NCBI RefSeq assembly: GCF_000400465.1
Contig: NW_008806284.1
Coordinates: 248,001-312,000 of the forward strand
Direction: 5' to 3'
Length of the DNA stretch: 64,000 nt
Source of the DNA: Wallemia ichthyophaga EXF-994
Lineage: Eukaryota; Basidiomycota; Wallemiomycetes; Wallemiales; Wallemiaceae
The notes beneath the pieces are model-generated. The model saw nothing but the letters and a program-made list of their open reading frames with translations. It was not told where the DNA came from and did no database searches. Position numbers and translations under genes: made by a program. Shown here piece after piece: positions 1 to 12,563 of the stretch (position 1 is its first letter; every line of letters starts with the position of its first letter).

Positions 1-3000
1 ACAAAGTCAGACGCACTGACTTTAGCGATTTCGACAAAAATCAATTTTGTTGTCAGGAATAACTTATTACCACTACGTAATTTCAGAAAAGAAGGAGTAG
101 ATGTCACTCCAACTTTGAAATCGGGCGTTTAGCTTCTGATCAGTGCATTTCAAATTTTCATAAAATAGGGTGAATAGAAAGGTGGTTAAGACAATATGGA
201 ATTTTATATGTCATGATTATAGGAATGTATGTTTTTGGATGCCAAGTCGCACTTAACCCCCACCGGCCTCAATTCCTGTACTTGCTGGTAACACGCCTTA
301 GCAGCCATCGCACCTCAACGAGCTGACAACATCATTCGTTTCTGTAATACCAGGAAATACTTCTGGTGTGTCATTTGGAAGAGACGCTAGGATTTCAAGT
401 TGCAGGGGAACTAGTTCAGGCTGCAAAAAAATGACTTGTTCAAATTTCGAAGATCAAAATGACTACGCAGGGAACGAGACCTAGACAAAATTAAGCTAAT
501 AAGTCATTGCCTTTAATTACAATTAACGCTTTGTCTTATCAATTAATTTAATCTGCCCGTCCTAAAACTGTGAAACCCATGGGTAAACGTCGTATTCTAA
601 CTCTGTGTTGATTCTACGACGTATGAGTCAAAAAATAAAGAAAGCCATATGCTTGATTCACTAACGTATAGCCTATATATGTCAGGCTTCCATCTCCTAA
701 AAACGAAATGAAGGGAGATATGGTTATTTCCAACGAATGGTATGTAAATGCTTACGTTATCGCAACAAAAATCGTGAGCAAACGGAAATAATAATTAACG
801 GGATTGTACGAACGTCTTTAAAAGACACCTGAAGAGGCATCTACATTACTCATTTTGTCAAATATATGTTGATTTCAAAATTTGTATTAATTTTATCTCT
901 TTTAGGTGTACAGGCCATTCCCCAACCAAACAAACTGAAACTTAAGAAATTAAGGATTTGTAATCTGTGAGTACTGAAGAGCCACGATACCTTGTACTAC
1001 ATATTGTATTTTATGGCTGTAAAAGCCAATTCTCAGGCAATTAAAGCAGATATGTTAGTTGATGGACCCTTTCTTTATTCCACATACTTCTTACCATCTT
1101 AAATTACCATACATGAATCTGTGACTGCTTTATTAGTTGACTTATTTTATAATTGAACCCTTATCGGCTAGTGTTCTCAGAAAATATCCATATTGTAGAC
1201 TACGAAGGCCAAGCTGCTTTCCCACAGTTGTAATATTGCAATATTAGCTTACAGTTTTTGCTGTGAAAGCTATTTATCAAGTTAAAATCCTAGGCTTGAC
1301 AGTGCATTCTCAACAGATAAAGTGAAATTAGTTTGAAAACTTCGATAAGTAACGAAAACAAATCGAAACGACTCCTGCGTCACAACGTAATGCAGGACAT
1401 ACCTGTAATATAAAATCTGTTAAAAGCTGCAGGCTGTCAATAGCACAAGAGTAGAAAAAGATAAAAATTAAGCAGAAGACAATTTTATAGTTCAACATCT
1501 AGTATTGTTGTCCAAAACCTGAAAAAATATAAACAACGAATATTACTTAAGGTATACTTAAAAGAATACAGGCCATTAAAAAGACATTTGACTTTAACCC
1601 TTATAAATTCAATTATTGTTAAGGCAGGCTTTTGTCCGTTAAGTTAGACGTCTTTTGTTACTCCTACATCTTTTTAAAACGGATGAAACTGTATTTATCA
1701 TGAATATTCACTCTAGCTTAACCATGAAAAGATAATTTAATAACAAAGGCTTAGACGTTATAGTTTTCAAGATCACTGAAACATTTAAGAGCCAAGTCAA
1801 CAGCCTTGAATCTAATATGGTAAAAGTATTTTCAAGTATACCGAGAACAACTTATGACAATTAATAGTTTTGATTCATTGCGATAAGTTGGTATTCTTCC
1901 GTGTTCGACAAATTTTGTATATTCATTTCAAGTTTACATCTGGTTTTAATGCGAATTAAAAGCTATGTCTTTGATTGACTATGAGTCACCCATGATTCTA
2001 ATCTTTACAAAAATGCAATCAATATTGCATTCTCTTGTAAGAAGTAGTCAAACTTAGCGATTGTGATTTCCTTCATGTGAATTAATATCAAAAAAATAAC
2101 AGTATGATCGTTGTAATCCATAATTTTTAAGATTTAGCATTTATTGTGGTTACAAATATCAACACTGCAAAGTCTGAATGAGATTGAGATTGGTTTAGAG
2201 AAATTTACGTTGGAGACTCTATTGGCATGGGTGATCTTTAAAAAGATGTTCGACTTCATGGATTAAAATTAACCTTATAAGAATGTTTTGAATCATAAAG
2301 TGCTTTCGAGAGACTTGCACAACACCTAATGTTGTGCGGCTAACCAATATTTGTCAATAATGAACATGTAGAACTTTTTAATTAAATTTGTGGATACAAA
2401 CTGAAAAAGTCTGATACGGTTTCACGGGATTCACTTTTCAAATTATGAGATTACTCTCTTTCATGCGAAGTTTAAAAGTATTTTCAATTCTACCTCTTCA
2501 GCTACCATGGCTAAGCTGGTGTATATTTATTATATATTTTCAGGAACTTTATTCACAGTAGGGCCTTTTTCACCAAAGGTCAGTTTTATTGAACAAATTT
2601 ACGAGATAATCCCCCATGTATTATACTATGAGTGGGGTTCAGTATGGATTCAGAGTAACATGTATTAAGATCGTAGACTTATTTTTACTACTTTCAAAGT
2701 CATACCACTAATCGCAATCCGAAAGCTTTTGTGTAAAAAATTAGGCAAAAACATAAAGTCGTTTTGTGGTTTGAACGCAATAAAACGGTCGTAAATAAAC
2801 AATTATTTGTTACGGTTGCCATGGAATTAACAATAAGAAAGTAAACAGTATATAAGGTTTCATTCGCTCTCAGCATGAAGTTGTTAGTGAGCATATACCA
2901 GGGAGTTGCTAAGCATTCAAAGAACATATATTGTTTTGAATAGAAACATTAATGACATGTAATGATGGTTGTTCTTACTAACTTGAAACCATCATGCGAT

Positions 3001-5101
3001 TCTGAAGATGTACTAGCAAAGCAAAAAGTCTAGCTCAAGTTTACCAAGAGCCTTTAATTACTCAGCAGGAAGAGTACAGATATATCTTCTTGTTACAGAT
3101 CCTAGTGCTCATAATTAGGCAATTTAAATATGCGTTGAAGTATGATCCTCATAGTGTGTACAAGGCGAAAGATACGATCAGATGATTTATCGGTTCGCTT
3201 TTCTGTTACTTTAAAAATATCTTACCCACGTTAATGCAAAGTAGCATACTAATGGAGAAAATTGATCTCCTCGTTCTTATTTATGCGATCATGGCATTTC
3301 TAAATTGGAATCCTAATAAATTTCAGTTGGTCCATTCTTGTTTGTTTAGTTATTTTTTTTTTCAAATGTCACTCTTAGCTCACGCCACTTTTAAGTTATT
3401 TTGTGCGGAAAAGTGTGGGGCGCTCCACAAAAAGTGCAGAGTTTTGCGTGGACCATTGAAAAGTTATGCACTCGTCTGATACAGTATAAGAATTTCTATT
3501 CGTTTGAATGGAGCTAATACACCACATAATGTGTCTTTATCGCATATCAACTACAGGTGCTTAAGTAGCATAGCCATTCTCACCCTCAAGGATACCTTCA
3601 AAGTAATGGTTTAGTAAAATCGGACTATGAGCCTTTATTGAACCGCAAAATACTGCCAAATACTTTAAATTCAGGTTCAATCGTGTCAAAGGCTCGAAAT
3701 AATGAGAAATACATGTTGTTATCATTGACATTCTGTCTAATTTAGGTAGAAAATGGTTGACAATAATTAAGTCAACGTGTTTTTTTTTTTTTTCGGACAC
3801 GGATATCGCATCTTCGCTCAATCTTAGGACGTCAAGAGCTTTCGACTTGGCCAGCGAGTTCAACAACGATTGTTTATGCAATTCGTGCCATTATTGCGCC
3901 CAGGAAAGCACAATTTCGTCAAGTCTCAACTTATCAAGCATCTCACCTCCACTTAATTTGTATTATAGAATATCGCCGACCGCGGACCATCAGGGTAACT
4001 TCACATTTTCTCCTAAAGTTAGCCTTACCAGTGCACTCATTTGGCAGTTTTATGAGCAGGTGTGTTGCGACTCTGATCAGTGCATGATCTTCCTTTATAT
4101 TGTTGAACTCATTATGGCTTAAGCGCTCTTGGGCGTTCTTTTATTAAATTGACCTGCTGGTTTTCAGAATTTAGTAAATGTAGGTATATCTGTATAATTC
4201 GCAATTTTTTCAACAGTTTTTGCACCTATTTATGATATATAGCTATATTTGCTCAATTTTTATTGATGTTATGTCTTATCATATTACTTCCATCGCACAA
4301 CGAAGTATTTAGCAAATCTTGCAAGTGACAGGCTGCAGGATTGCGGATTGGCTTCTAAGCGAATAAGCAGATAGAACATGTGAAATTAGTGAAATAAATT
4401 TAGAGTCGTCGTGAGAAATGGCGCGTGATGACAATTGGATAAAAATGTTTGGATTACATTCGTTGATTTACACTGATGAAATGGAATATGAAGAAATATG
4501 GACGTGAATTCGGCGGTATGGGTGGCGTACGAAGCGTTTAACAGCAAGGATTTTGATATCTACCTCACGCCTTTCGTCAATGCTTTTAATTTTTATCTTC
4601 AACTTAATGCTTATAATATTTAAAGGTCTCATTGACTTGAGAAATAATTTGGGCCCAGCCAATTATTCCAATAATAGTGGTTTTATTATGCACTCACAAT
4701 ACTCAGGACATGTCTTTTTTTAGTTGCCCCGAAGAAAGCTAATTGAAAGACTTCCATGACGAACATTATTTCAACTCAAAGTAGAAAAAATGTAAGACAA
4801 CTGGTATACTTCTTTATCGAGCTTTTGCAATGATATTTTGAGAACTGAATGAATATCCTGGAGATTATGGTTATCATTGAATAACTAATTTCCCTAAGGA
4901 GATCTTTAGCCCAATAATCATAGATCAGCTTCATTTGCGCCATCACCAACTAACACTCTGCGCAAATCTTTCGCCTGTCACCCAATTCCCTTACTCCTTC
5001 AAGTTCAAGCGTGTAAAAGTATTCTAATTTTTAAAGATTTGCTTTTAGCTCATGCATTCATACTGTAAAACAAATTTTCTAAAACAACGCGATTTAATAA
5101 T
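1..5101. other. AT-rich region without a supportable gene
   Basis: This stretch is clearly richer in A and T than the rest of the window. Stop codons are frequent in all frames, and the few short open frames show neither a recognisable domain nor a plausible exon chain. The segment at about 3,700-4,130 is somewhat more GC-rich and is open on both strands, but nothing in it resembles a known family. No telomere repeat, tRNA or intact transposon was seen. It could be old degraded repeat sequence or part of a centromere-type region; the sequence alone does not decide. Confidence 0.6.
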
Positions 5102-6265
5102 CTAATAATCACCTATCATAATCTTAATAGCGGGCCTTCCATTCTCATCTTTGCCATTTGAAAGTGTCTCGAAGGCGTTTTTGCTGTCGCTGAGTTTAAA
5201 TTTGTGAGTGACGAGCGAATCAGCCGATGCGAGCTTGTTAGCAGCGAACATTTCAAGAGCATCGTCGTACGTGTTTGAATACCTGAAAACGCCAACTAAA
5301 TCGACTTCTCTAAATGCTGCCGCCGATACCGGCAATGTGGCATTTGGGGTTCCCATACCGATGTAAACAACTTTTCCACCGGCTTTGGCTGCATAAATCG
5401 CAGCTTGCATACATGTTTCCACACCTGTACACTCAAACACTACATCGTAGCCATCACTACTGGACTGTCCGAGTATGCTATCAGCTGTGTTCTTTGAAAT
5501 TTCAAGCGATTCCGCGGGCGACGAAGGACGTGGTCCAAGAGGGAGCAGAACAGTGTTATCAGCGAAGCTCTTTTCCAATGCGAATTTAAGTCTGTTCTCA
5601 TCAATATCTATTACCGTGACCTTAGTTGCACCCTGTGCCTTGACGACCGAAGCAGCCAGTAAACCTACGGCACCAGCGCCAAAGATGGCAACATGGTGAC
5701 CTGCTCTAACCCCAGAACGTCTACTTCCATGCAAGACGACACTCAATGGCTCCACCAGCGAAGCTTGCTCGAACGACACATTATCAGGCATTTTGTGCAA
5801 GAGTCTAGCAGGATGAGTGAAACACGTCTGGAGAGTTCCATCCAAGTGCGGATATGTTTTGGCCGATGAAGCAAACCTCAACCCCGGACAGAGGTTGTAT
5901 CTGCCACTCTTACACAGGCTGCAACTCGAGCAGTAAATACCGGCTTCAATGGCCACCCTGTCACCTGGCTGGATGTGCGACACGCCTTTACCGACAGAGG
6001 TGACGATTCCGGCAGCCTCATGTCCCATAGCGAGTGGCTCCCGTATCACGAAGTCCCCGTTGCGGCCATGACGGTAGTAGTGCAGATCTGAGCCACACAG
6101 CCCAGTTGCTTTGACGTCTACTTGGGCGTCGAGCTCTCCAACTTGCACAGCTGGACGTACTTCCTAAAGATCATCAGTGTCTTGGAGAACAGAGCCGGCG
6201 TTACTCACGAGTCGCAAGTCCTTTGCGCCGTGAAGTGTAGCAATAAGATTTGTTTGGGTGGACAT
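5102..6265 (-). CDS. Sorbitol/xylitol dehydrogenase-type zinc alcohol dehydrogenase
   Basis: Predicted 372-residue medium-chain dehydrogenase oxidising a polyol (sorbitol, xylitol or arabinitol) to a keto-sugar with NAD, probably cytosolic. Two exons: 6265-6209 (19 codons from the ATG) and 6163-5102, with a 45-nt intron. Catalytic zinc ligands are C42, H67 and E68 (CGSDLHYYRHG, GHEAAG). The structural zinc cluster C97, C100, C103, C111 has canonical spacing. The Rossmann motif GAGAVG is followed by an acidic residue in VTVIDIDENRL, which points to NAD rather than NADP. The N terminus is missed if only the long exon is read. The exact polyol substrate cannot be decided from sequence. Confidence 0.9.
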
Positions 6266-6652
6266 GATGAGTTTATTGAAGAAAGGGAGGCATAGTGGTC
6301 AGTTTTACCGACTTGATGGAGTTCGTCCCGGTAGTACGAGAATGTCGGACATGACAATTCATTGAAAGGGTTTCAAAAGTTGCTTGCAGGACGCCGCGTG
6401 GTCAATTTATGTTACGTTGAAATTTATACTATTTTTAAAGAATTACCTGTAATCTTTGGCTGTCGTCATCTTCCGGGTTTATCGCAGATAGGATGAGCTC
6501 AGCTACTTGGGCGAAATCATCTAGCTCGGCAGTATTTATTACGTTAATCTTATCACATCGAAGCTATACAGTACAATACAAAACTGTTTTCAGCTGCAGC
6601 TTTCGTAAAGAAATGAATAGAGTGAAATGAAATACTGCAGGATTGCAGACTT
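6266..6652. other. Intergenic, with an exon-like open segment
   Basis: This gap lies between the start of the dehydrogenase and the end of the PhyH gene. It should carry the dehydrogenase promoter. On the minus strand, about 6,566 down to 6,448, there is an open stretch rich in acidic residues (reads ...NTAELDDFAQVAELILSA...). It is bounded by an acceptor-like TATAG and a donor-like CAG/GTAATT. No start codon or partner exon was found, so it is not called as a gene. Confidence 0.4.
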
Positions 6653-7738
6653 TCAAAGGCCATCACCAACGTACCTAGCAATACAGTTAGCTTCATACCC
6701 TAAAAAACACACACAACTCACCATTTCTGGGTCCATCTTCTGTCAAAGTCATCGTCTGGATTAACAAAACGCAAATCAGTGCTGAGTCTGATCTTCTCTG
6801 TTTCGTTCACAGACGACGCGTGGATCATGAATGGCTGGTGGAATACCACGTCCCCGTCCTCGAAGTTGGTCATAAGCCACTTCCTTCCGTACACCTTACC
6901 GAAGCCCTGTGCATCGTCTGAGAGGATACCTCCGCGCATCATATTGCTGTTGAAAGCTGACAGACGTTCTTGTGGTGTGAAAGATTTAGCTCTTTCGCTA
7001 AAGTCATTCTCAATTTCCCTGCCAATCTCGTGTGACTTGTCCAGGTAGATCAAGCTCCCACCATTAGCTGCACATGAGCCAATCGGGACCCAGGCGGTCA
7101 AGCTAGTTGGGAGAGCGCCGCGCAGAAATATCTGATCATAATGCACTGCCGTAGCCTCAGAGCCCTTTATGTTTGTCCTGAGCATCTGGCGCTGCAGGAG
7201 GAGAATATTCTCCCAGTCCGTAATCTTACGTACAAAATTATAAAGCTCTGTAAGATTGTCTATTAGAAAGTCAATGCGCGCCGTAAGTCAACCTACCTGG
7301 TATCTTCTGAAATTCTTCGTAGAAATCCGCGTAATGAGCTTCAGTGGCTTTAGTTAAGAACTCGATCTGTTGCGGATCAAGGGTGCCCTCGCCCGTAGCT
7401 GCTGATCCCGGTCCACCGTACTTCTTGGGATCGCCACCTACAAAGATGCCATCAACTGGATCGGTACCCTCCTTGAGCACGCCTGTGCACTTAACAAAGT
7501 CGAAGTACGCTCTCCTCATGTTCTTCACTGCCTCGACCGGCAGCAGCCCCTTCACCAGTACATATCCGTCCTTTATGTACCTCTCCTTGATCAACTCAAC
7601 GGGAGCATCCTTTGAGGTCTCCTTTAGCCAACCAATATTTTCATCTTCGATTGCTCCACCGTTGCTCGTTAATTTAAAGCCTTTTTCCGGTGGTGTGTAT
7701 ACAGGTAAATCGACGCTACGTGCTACTTCTACTGACAT
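6653..7738 (-). CDS. Phytanoyl-CoA dioxygenase (PhyH) family protein
   Basis: Predicted 333-residue Fe(II)/2-oxoglutarate dioxygenase of the PhyH family. Exons: 7738-7297, 7259-6722 and 6674-6653, with introns of 37 and 47 nt. The metal-binding H-x-D is in AVHYDQIFLRG, the distal histidine in FMIHAS, and the 2-oxoglutarate-binding arginine is probably in KIRLSTDLRF. The last exon has only 22 nt and supplies the tail WYVGDGL, which matches the W...DGL ending common in fungal members; without it the protein would stop early. No signal peptide is visible. The substrate is unknown: family members hydroxylate fatty acyl-CoAs, small metabolites or secondary metabolites. It is not part of a recognisable metabolic cluster. 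Confidence 0.85.
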
Positions 7739-7920
7739 TGTGATACTATGTACTTGATGAGATTAAACGCAAGAGCTATTCATCACACTTAAATACCGTT
7801 TAAGCCCATCCAAATCGGTTTTTCAAATTCGCTGACGTCACGAGATAGAATAATCGGATCTTTAACAAAACCTACATTGTCGGTTCGGAATTTTAGATAA
7901 ATTGCAATAATGATACAAAT

Positions 7921-10900
7921 TCAGTTTTTATTCTTAAATCTGTGATGAATAGTGGTCAGTTAATACTTTAAACAAGTATAAAAAAAAAACCCACGACAAT
8001 CGGATATCAGTTTGGGTATAGTGTAATCCTTCAAGACCGGCAAAACATGCGGCAATCAGCTGGTTCCAGTCATTAGACCAGGCAACAAGGTAGTCTTCTA
8101 GCGCTTTCCACACGATTTCGATGACCTTAAAGACCTCATTATATCCGACTTCGTCTTCGATGTTAACGTCAAAGTGCTTTTCAACTCGCTTGCGCAAAGC
8201 TTCTGTTGACTTTCTTAGATCTTTGGCTGTAAAGTCTCGCACTATTCTCTTGTACACACTTTTACCAAACGTGGGATGACTAATCATTTCGGACGCTTTG
8301 GTTGTCTTGAGTGCCTTCTCCAGACCCTCAAAGTAGTCTATTTGTTTGTGCAGATGTCTTTTCCATAGCAGCTTCACGTACGATTCCATGTGTGAGCTAT
8401 AGAGCGACTCGGCTGTCACCATGAACGAAGAGAGTGGTTTCATTGGCTTAGCTTTGAACGATTGCAGGAAGTGATGGGAATTTGCTATCATAATGACCTG
8501 CAAATGTTTCAGTCAGTGAACCACCTCCGAAAAAACCCCCACCCACATGCAAATTGAGTGCACCTTTATCCTCGCCATTGACATCTACACTTTCCTCCTC
8601 CTTGGCAATTTGCTTGAGCGAGTCAAACACTTTGCCGATAATCTTATCATAAGCGTCGTTGACGTTCTGGCGTATTTCCATATTGTCGCCCACTATAGAG
8701 AGCTGAGCTTCAATCCTGCCCACAAAAGAAGGTATAATCCGAATGAACGGTGCTACACCCATGCGCTTCTTTGTCGTCAGTTTTGTGTTCTCAATCGCTC
8801 TTATCTGCTCCGAAATGTACTTGGAAAACATATTGTTCAGTCGCATTTTTTGCTTTTTGAGAAGTGAGTGGAGGTAAGGCTGATCTTTGTTGTAAGCATC
8901 CTTCATTGATTTCTCAAGCTGTACAATTATGCCGACTATTTGCCTGTAGCCCAGGTTTTAGAAGAGAAGTGAGTGTAAAAAAACTTACATATTGTCTTTG
9001 ACAAGTGCACCATCTATCCACGATTGCAGGGCCGGAGATAAGAATGAGAATATCGCTTCAAATGCACTCTTGAGGTCAGAAAGCGGTCCAAAGTTAACAG
9101 CACTGAGTGAATCTCTTGCTTTACGTTTGAATGCATCTTCCAAATCGACATATTCCGCGAATGTGGGCGGTGTGTCGAGAATAGCGAGCAAGTCTTGTAA
9201 AAAAACCTCTTCATTCTTCATTTGGGTAGAGATTTGCGTAAGTATTTTTGCTAGCGATTCGTGTGCAGGTATATCGCCCTTTTTGTTATTTTTGGTATCT
9301 AAGCGCTTCTCAGGACGCTTACGACCAGGCTGACTATTGAATCCGTCAATTGGATTGGAAAAGTTAGCATCACTCTCCTCATCTGTGGCTTTGTGGTTGA
9401 GATTTTCATATACCTTCAAAAGTTTGGACATTTCTCTATTGTGTAACTCAGCCGCCGAGCTAAAATAGTTATCACATACTTCCTTGTAGCGATTTTTATC
9501 CATCTCCCTTAGAAAAAGCACCAGACCACAATACCTTCCGAGGTACGATTCCATCTTTTCATGCGATTTAATGATAGGCTTGGCTTCAGAGATTTGTCTT
9601 CCTGCGTCGTTGAGGAGATTGTCGACTTGGAACTTGAACATGATCGAAAGATAGTCGAGCATACGTTTGGCGAATTGCAGAGTGATAGTTCTATACTCGC
9701 TGACACGCTTCTCGTCAACGTCGGGTTGGTCATCATTTGCTTTAATGGCTTTGTAGAGAGTAGCAGCAGCTCTCTCCAGCGCCTCAATACCCTTGTCATT
9801 CTCAAGACTCTCCTTGGTCAACACTATCAAATCGGCCTGATCGACGTCAACATTTGGTGGAGATAATTGGTCTAGTTTTTCAATTTCATTGAGTAGCGCT
9901 TGCTCGTTGTTTATTTGCGTTTGTTTGCCTCGTTGTGATTCAATGTAGCTGATATCTTCACCAACGAGCATAAGATGTGCTCTAAATTTACTAACCAATG
10001 CATCCATATCATCCAGCTCTGCAAGATTTGAGTCGAGGTAATCAAATAAGTAGTCGATGGTATCAACCTGGTCAGAAACAATCGACCTGATCATCGCAGC
10101 TTCGGCGTTGTTGATTTCGTTTGTGAGGGATTGTTCATCTTGTTGACTAATTGCAGAGGAGTCAATATGTGCAGCACTTCTAAGAGATCTCCAGTTTGCA
10201 CCGCCCAAAGCTTCATCAATTTGTTGTATGTCGTTGTACGATTCTGAGGTCGAAGTGTGAGAGTTCTTTCTTGCGAGCGAAGAAAAAGCATCGCCTAAAG
10301 AAGTGTCCGAAGGTCTTGAGAACTTTCTTTTATGAGAACGTTTCTGGATGATTGGGGAGGGAGAGTTATCGAAAGACTGCCTTGGGGTGAGTTTGCTGGT
10401 ATTGAGGCTGAGTTGAGGAGGGGGGACAGGTGGAGAAGGAGGAGTTGGGGAGGCTGCGATAGGGGAAGCAACAGCTGGAGAAGATTGTTTCTGTAAGGGA
10501 GGTATTGGTGAAGATTGTTGGGGTTTTGGTGGCGGTGATACTTGTGTCTGTGGTGATACTTGCTGATGCTGAGGAATTGGGGATAATCGATGTTTTTGTG
10601 GTTGAGAGAGAGTTGGTGGAGGTTGCTGTTGTGGCTGGGGTGGCTGTTGTGGCTGCTGTGGTGGTGAATTTGGTTGCTGAAGCGACGGTTTGGGTTTTTG
10701 CTGTGGTTGTTGTGGTTGCTGGAGTGGTTGGTAAGGTTGCTTGTGCGATTGTTGTGACTGCTGCGACTGCTTCGATTGTTTTGGCTCAGACTGCTGGTGA
10801 ATAGGTGGCTGTTGACGTTTTCTATGTTGTGTATGTTGATTGTGCTGTGTGTTATGTGTGTTATGTGTGTTATGTGTGCTACCTGTGCTTTGTGTGTGCT

Positions 10901-11357
10901 CTGTGTGCTGTCTGCTGTGAGAATTGTCTGAGACATCCGGTCTACTTGGTTTTAAACTAAGAGGTGTGGTTGAATTGTAATGATTTAGAAGTGAAATCTT
11001 ATTATCATAATGAGCATTGTAGTTATTTACTATCGCATCTAAAAAAGGTTTTAATTCAGTAACCCTTTCTGCTTTCCACTGATAAGACTTAGATAAAGTA
11101 AGCTTAAAAGTGTCATAATTGAGCAATTCAACCTTTAAAAGTGCATTTAATAGCCAGAATTTTCCAATAGAGAACGTCCCATTAGAGTTTCTCTTTGATT
11201 TATAGAGAACTGGATGATTCTGGTGAGTATCAAAGGCTAGAAGGAGGTAGCGTGGCTTTGGTGGATCGCCGGGCTCTATAATTTTACAGTGGCTCAAATA
11301 TCTATCCTTGCTGAGACCGGAAAACAGAGAAGATTTAATTTGATCAGATATTTCCAT
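7921..11357 (-). CDS. SEC3: Exocyst subunit Sec3 (EXOC1)
   Basis: Predicted 1,095-residue Sec3, the exocyst subunit that tethers secretory vesicles to the plasma membrane. Exons: 11357-8989, 8943-8547, 8497-7995 and a 19-nt last exon 7939-7921; introns 45, 49 and 55 nt. Residues 1-125 look like the Sec3-type PH domain that binds phosphoinositides and Rho GTPases. About residues 150-350 are a very Gln/Pro/His/Ser-rich insert. The rest is helical exocyst rod sequence; NLHVIMIANSHHFL is a recognisable Sec3 stretch that is created only by the second splice. The start at 11357 (MEISDQ) is preferred over one 20 codons upstream, which would overlap the divergent UBC7 gene. Confidence 0.9.
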
Positions 11358-11389
11358 TTCCACGATGACTGTCTGCTTGGAACAGTCAG
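11358..11389. promoter_or_regulatory. Divergent start region between SEC3 and UBC7
   Basis: Only 32 bp separate the inferred start codons of SEC3 (minus) and UBC7 (plus). The two promoters must therefore lie inside each other's transcribed or coding sequence, and the 5' untranslated regions should overlap. No TATA box is visible in the gap. Confidence 0.5.
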
Positions 11390-12010
11390 ATGCAATCATC
11401 AAACACTCACTTAGCAAGGCAGTTACAGCAACTCAAAAAATATCCAGTTCAAGGATTTAGCGCTGGATTGGTTGATGACAATAATTTATATGAATGGGAG
11501 ATTATCCTAATAGGTCCTGTAGATACTCTATATGAGGGTGCAATATTGAAGGCAAAATTATACTTCCCAGAGGTTAGTGGGGGAAATCTATGAGTCTATG
11601 TGTACTCAAAGAGTCCCAGGAATACCCATTGCTCCCTCCAAAAATGAAGTTCTTGTCTGAATTGTGGCATCCATCGAGTGGGTTGAGACATATATGTGTA
11701 AAAACAATACTAATAGCATTAAATCAAAGTCTATAACACTCCAGATAGAAAAGGGGAAGTTTGTATTTCAATTCTACACCCACCTGGTGATGATGAATGG
11801 GGTTGGGAGGATGCCTCAGAGAGGTGGTTGCCAGTCCACTCAGTTGAATCAATTCTAATCTCAGTTATTTCCCTCTTGTCTTCAGATACACCTTGTACTG
11901 ACTCACCTGCAAACGTAGACGCTGCAAAACAAGTTAGAGAGGATTTAACTGGATATAGAAAAACAGTACGTAGATTGGCAAGAAAGTCAGCAGAGGATAT
12001 TTGGGAGTGA
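11390..12010 (+). CDS. UBC7: Ubiquitin-conjugating enzyme E2 Ubc7/UBE2G2
   Basis: Predicted 168-residue E2 of the Ubc7/UBE2G2 class, which works in ER-associated degradation with ER-membrane E3 ligases. Exons: 11390-11572, 11620-11677 and 11745-12010; introns 47 and 67 nt. The family signature [17 protein letters not shown] is near the N terminus. The catalytic cysteine is C87 in [14 protein letters not shown], and the characteristic acidic loop after the active site ([14 protein letters not shown]) is present. Length matches UBE2G2 (165 residues). The junction before the active site gives HPSN, one residue shorter than usual, so this boundary is the least certain. No transmembrane segment is present, so like yeast Ubc7 it would need a membrane anchor such as Cue1. 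Confidence 0.93.
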
Positions 12011-12093
12011 ATTTGGTACACCAAGTATCAATATTTATATCTCAGTTGAATATAAATCACGTTAAATCAAGTTTGTTTAAAACTGTCGTCATC

Positions 12094-12563
12094 ATGAATT
12101 CTGCATATATATTAGTTTCTGTGTTAGTTTGGATTTTAAGGTTGTAAATTAGTCTAATCAGTCACCACCAGACAGCCACTCTCCCCCAACGCTCAAATAA
12201 CAGACACAGGATTCAAACAAATCTTAAACTCATCTTTAATTTCTTTATATGGGGTTGTAAATGGAAGTATACACGTTGATGTCATTGCAGTTACAGATAA
12301 ACTATCAAATGGCTTACAGAAAGTTGGACTCAAATGTGCGCAGGAGTGAGTGACATCGGAGTGTCTAGGAGTAAAAGTCTTATCCCCCTCTCAGACACGC
12401 TCAGCAGGTCAAGAATAGCCTCAGTACTGCTTCAACCACTTCTACGAGATTCTTCGATGACTCCTTCAAGATAAGTGTTGTTGATTCTGGCAATACACCA
12501 ACTATACTCCAACCAATAACAGAATTTGAATACAAGCAAGCACAATTAGCACAATTCAAATGA
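12094..12563 (+). CDS. Small RNase P/MRP protein subunit, Pop8/Rpp14-like (tentative)
   Basis: Predicted 123-residue protein in three exons: 12094-12122 (29 nt), 12172-12345 and 12395-12563, both introns 49 nt with clean GT...AG ends. The fold suggested by the sequence, a beta strand (AYILVSV), then ITDTGFKQILNSSL, then LYGVVNGSIHVDVI, resembles the Pop8/Rpp14/Pop5 group of RNase P and MRP subunits that process tRNA and rRNA precursors. The reading frame holds across all three exons, which supports a real gene. The family name is inferred from pattern only, without alignment. It lies 83 bp downstream of UBC7 on the same strand. Confidence 0.55.

Noticed and set aside
3561..4122. Overlapping open frames on both strands
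   Set aside because: Neither translation shows a domain, the plus frame begins in a T tract giving a Phe run, and no splice partners were found.
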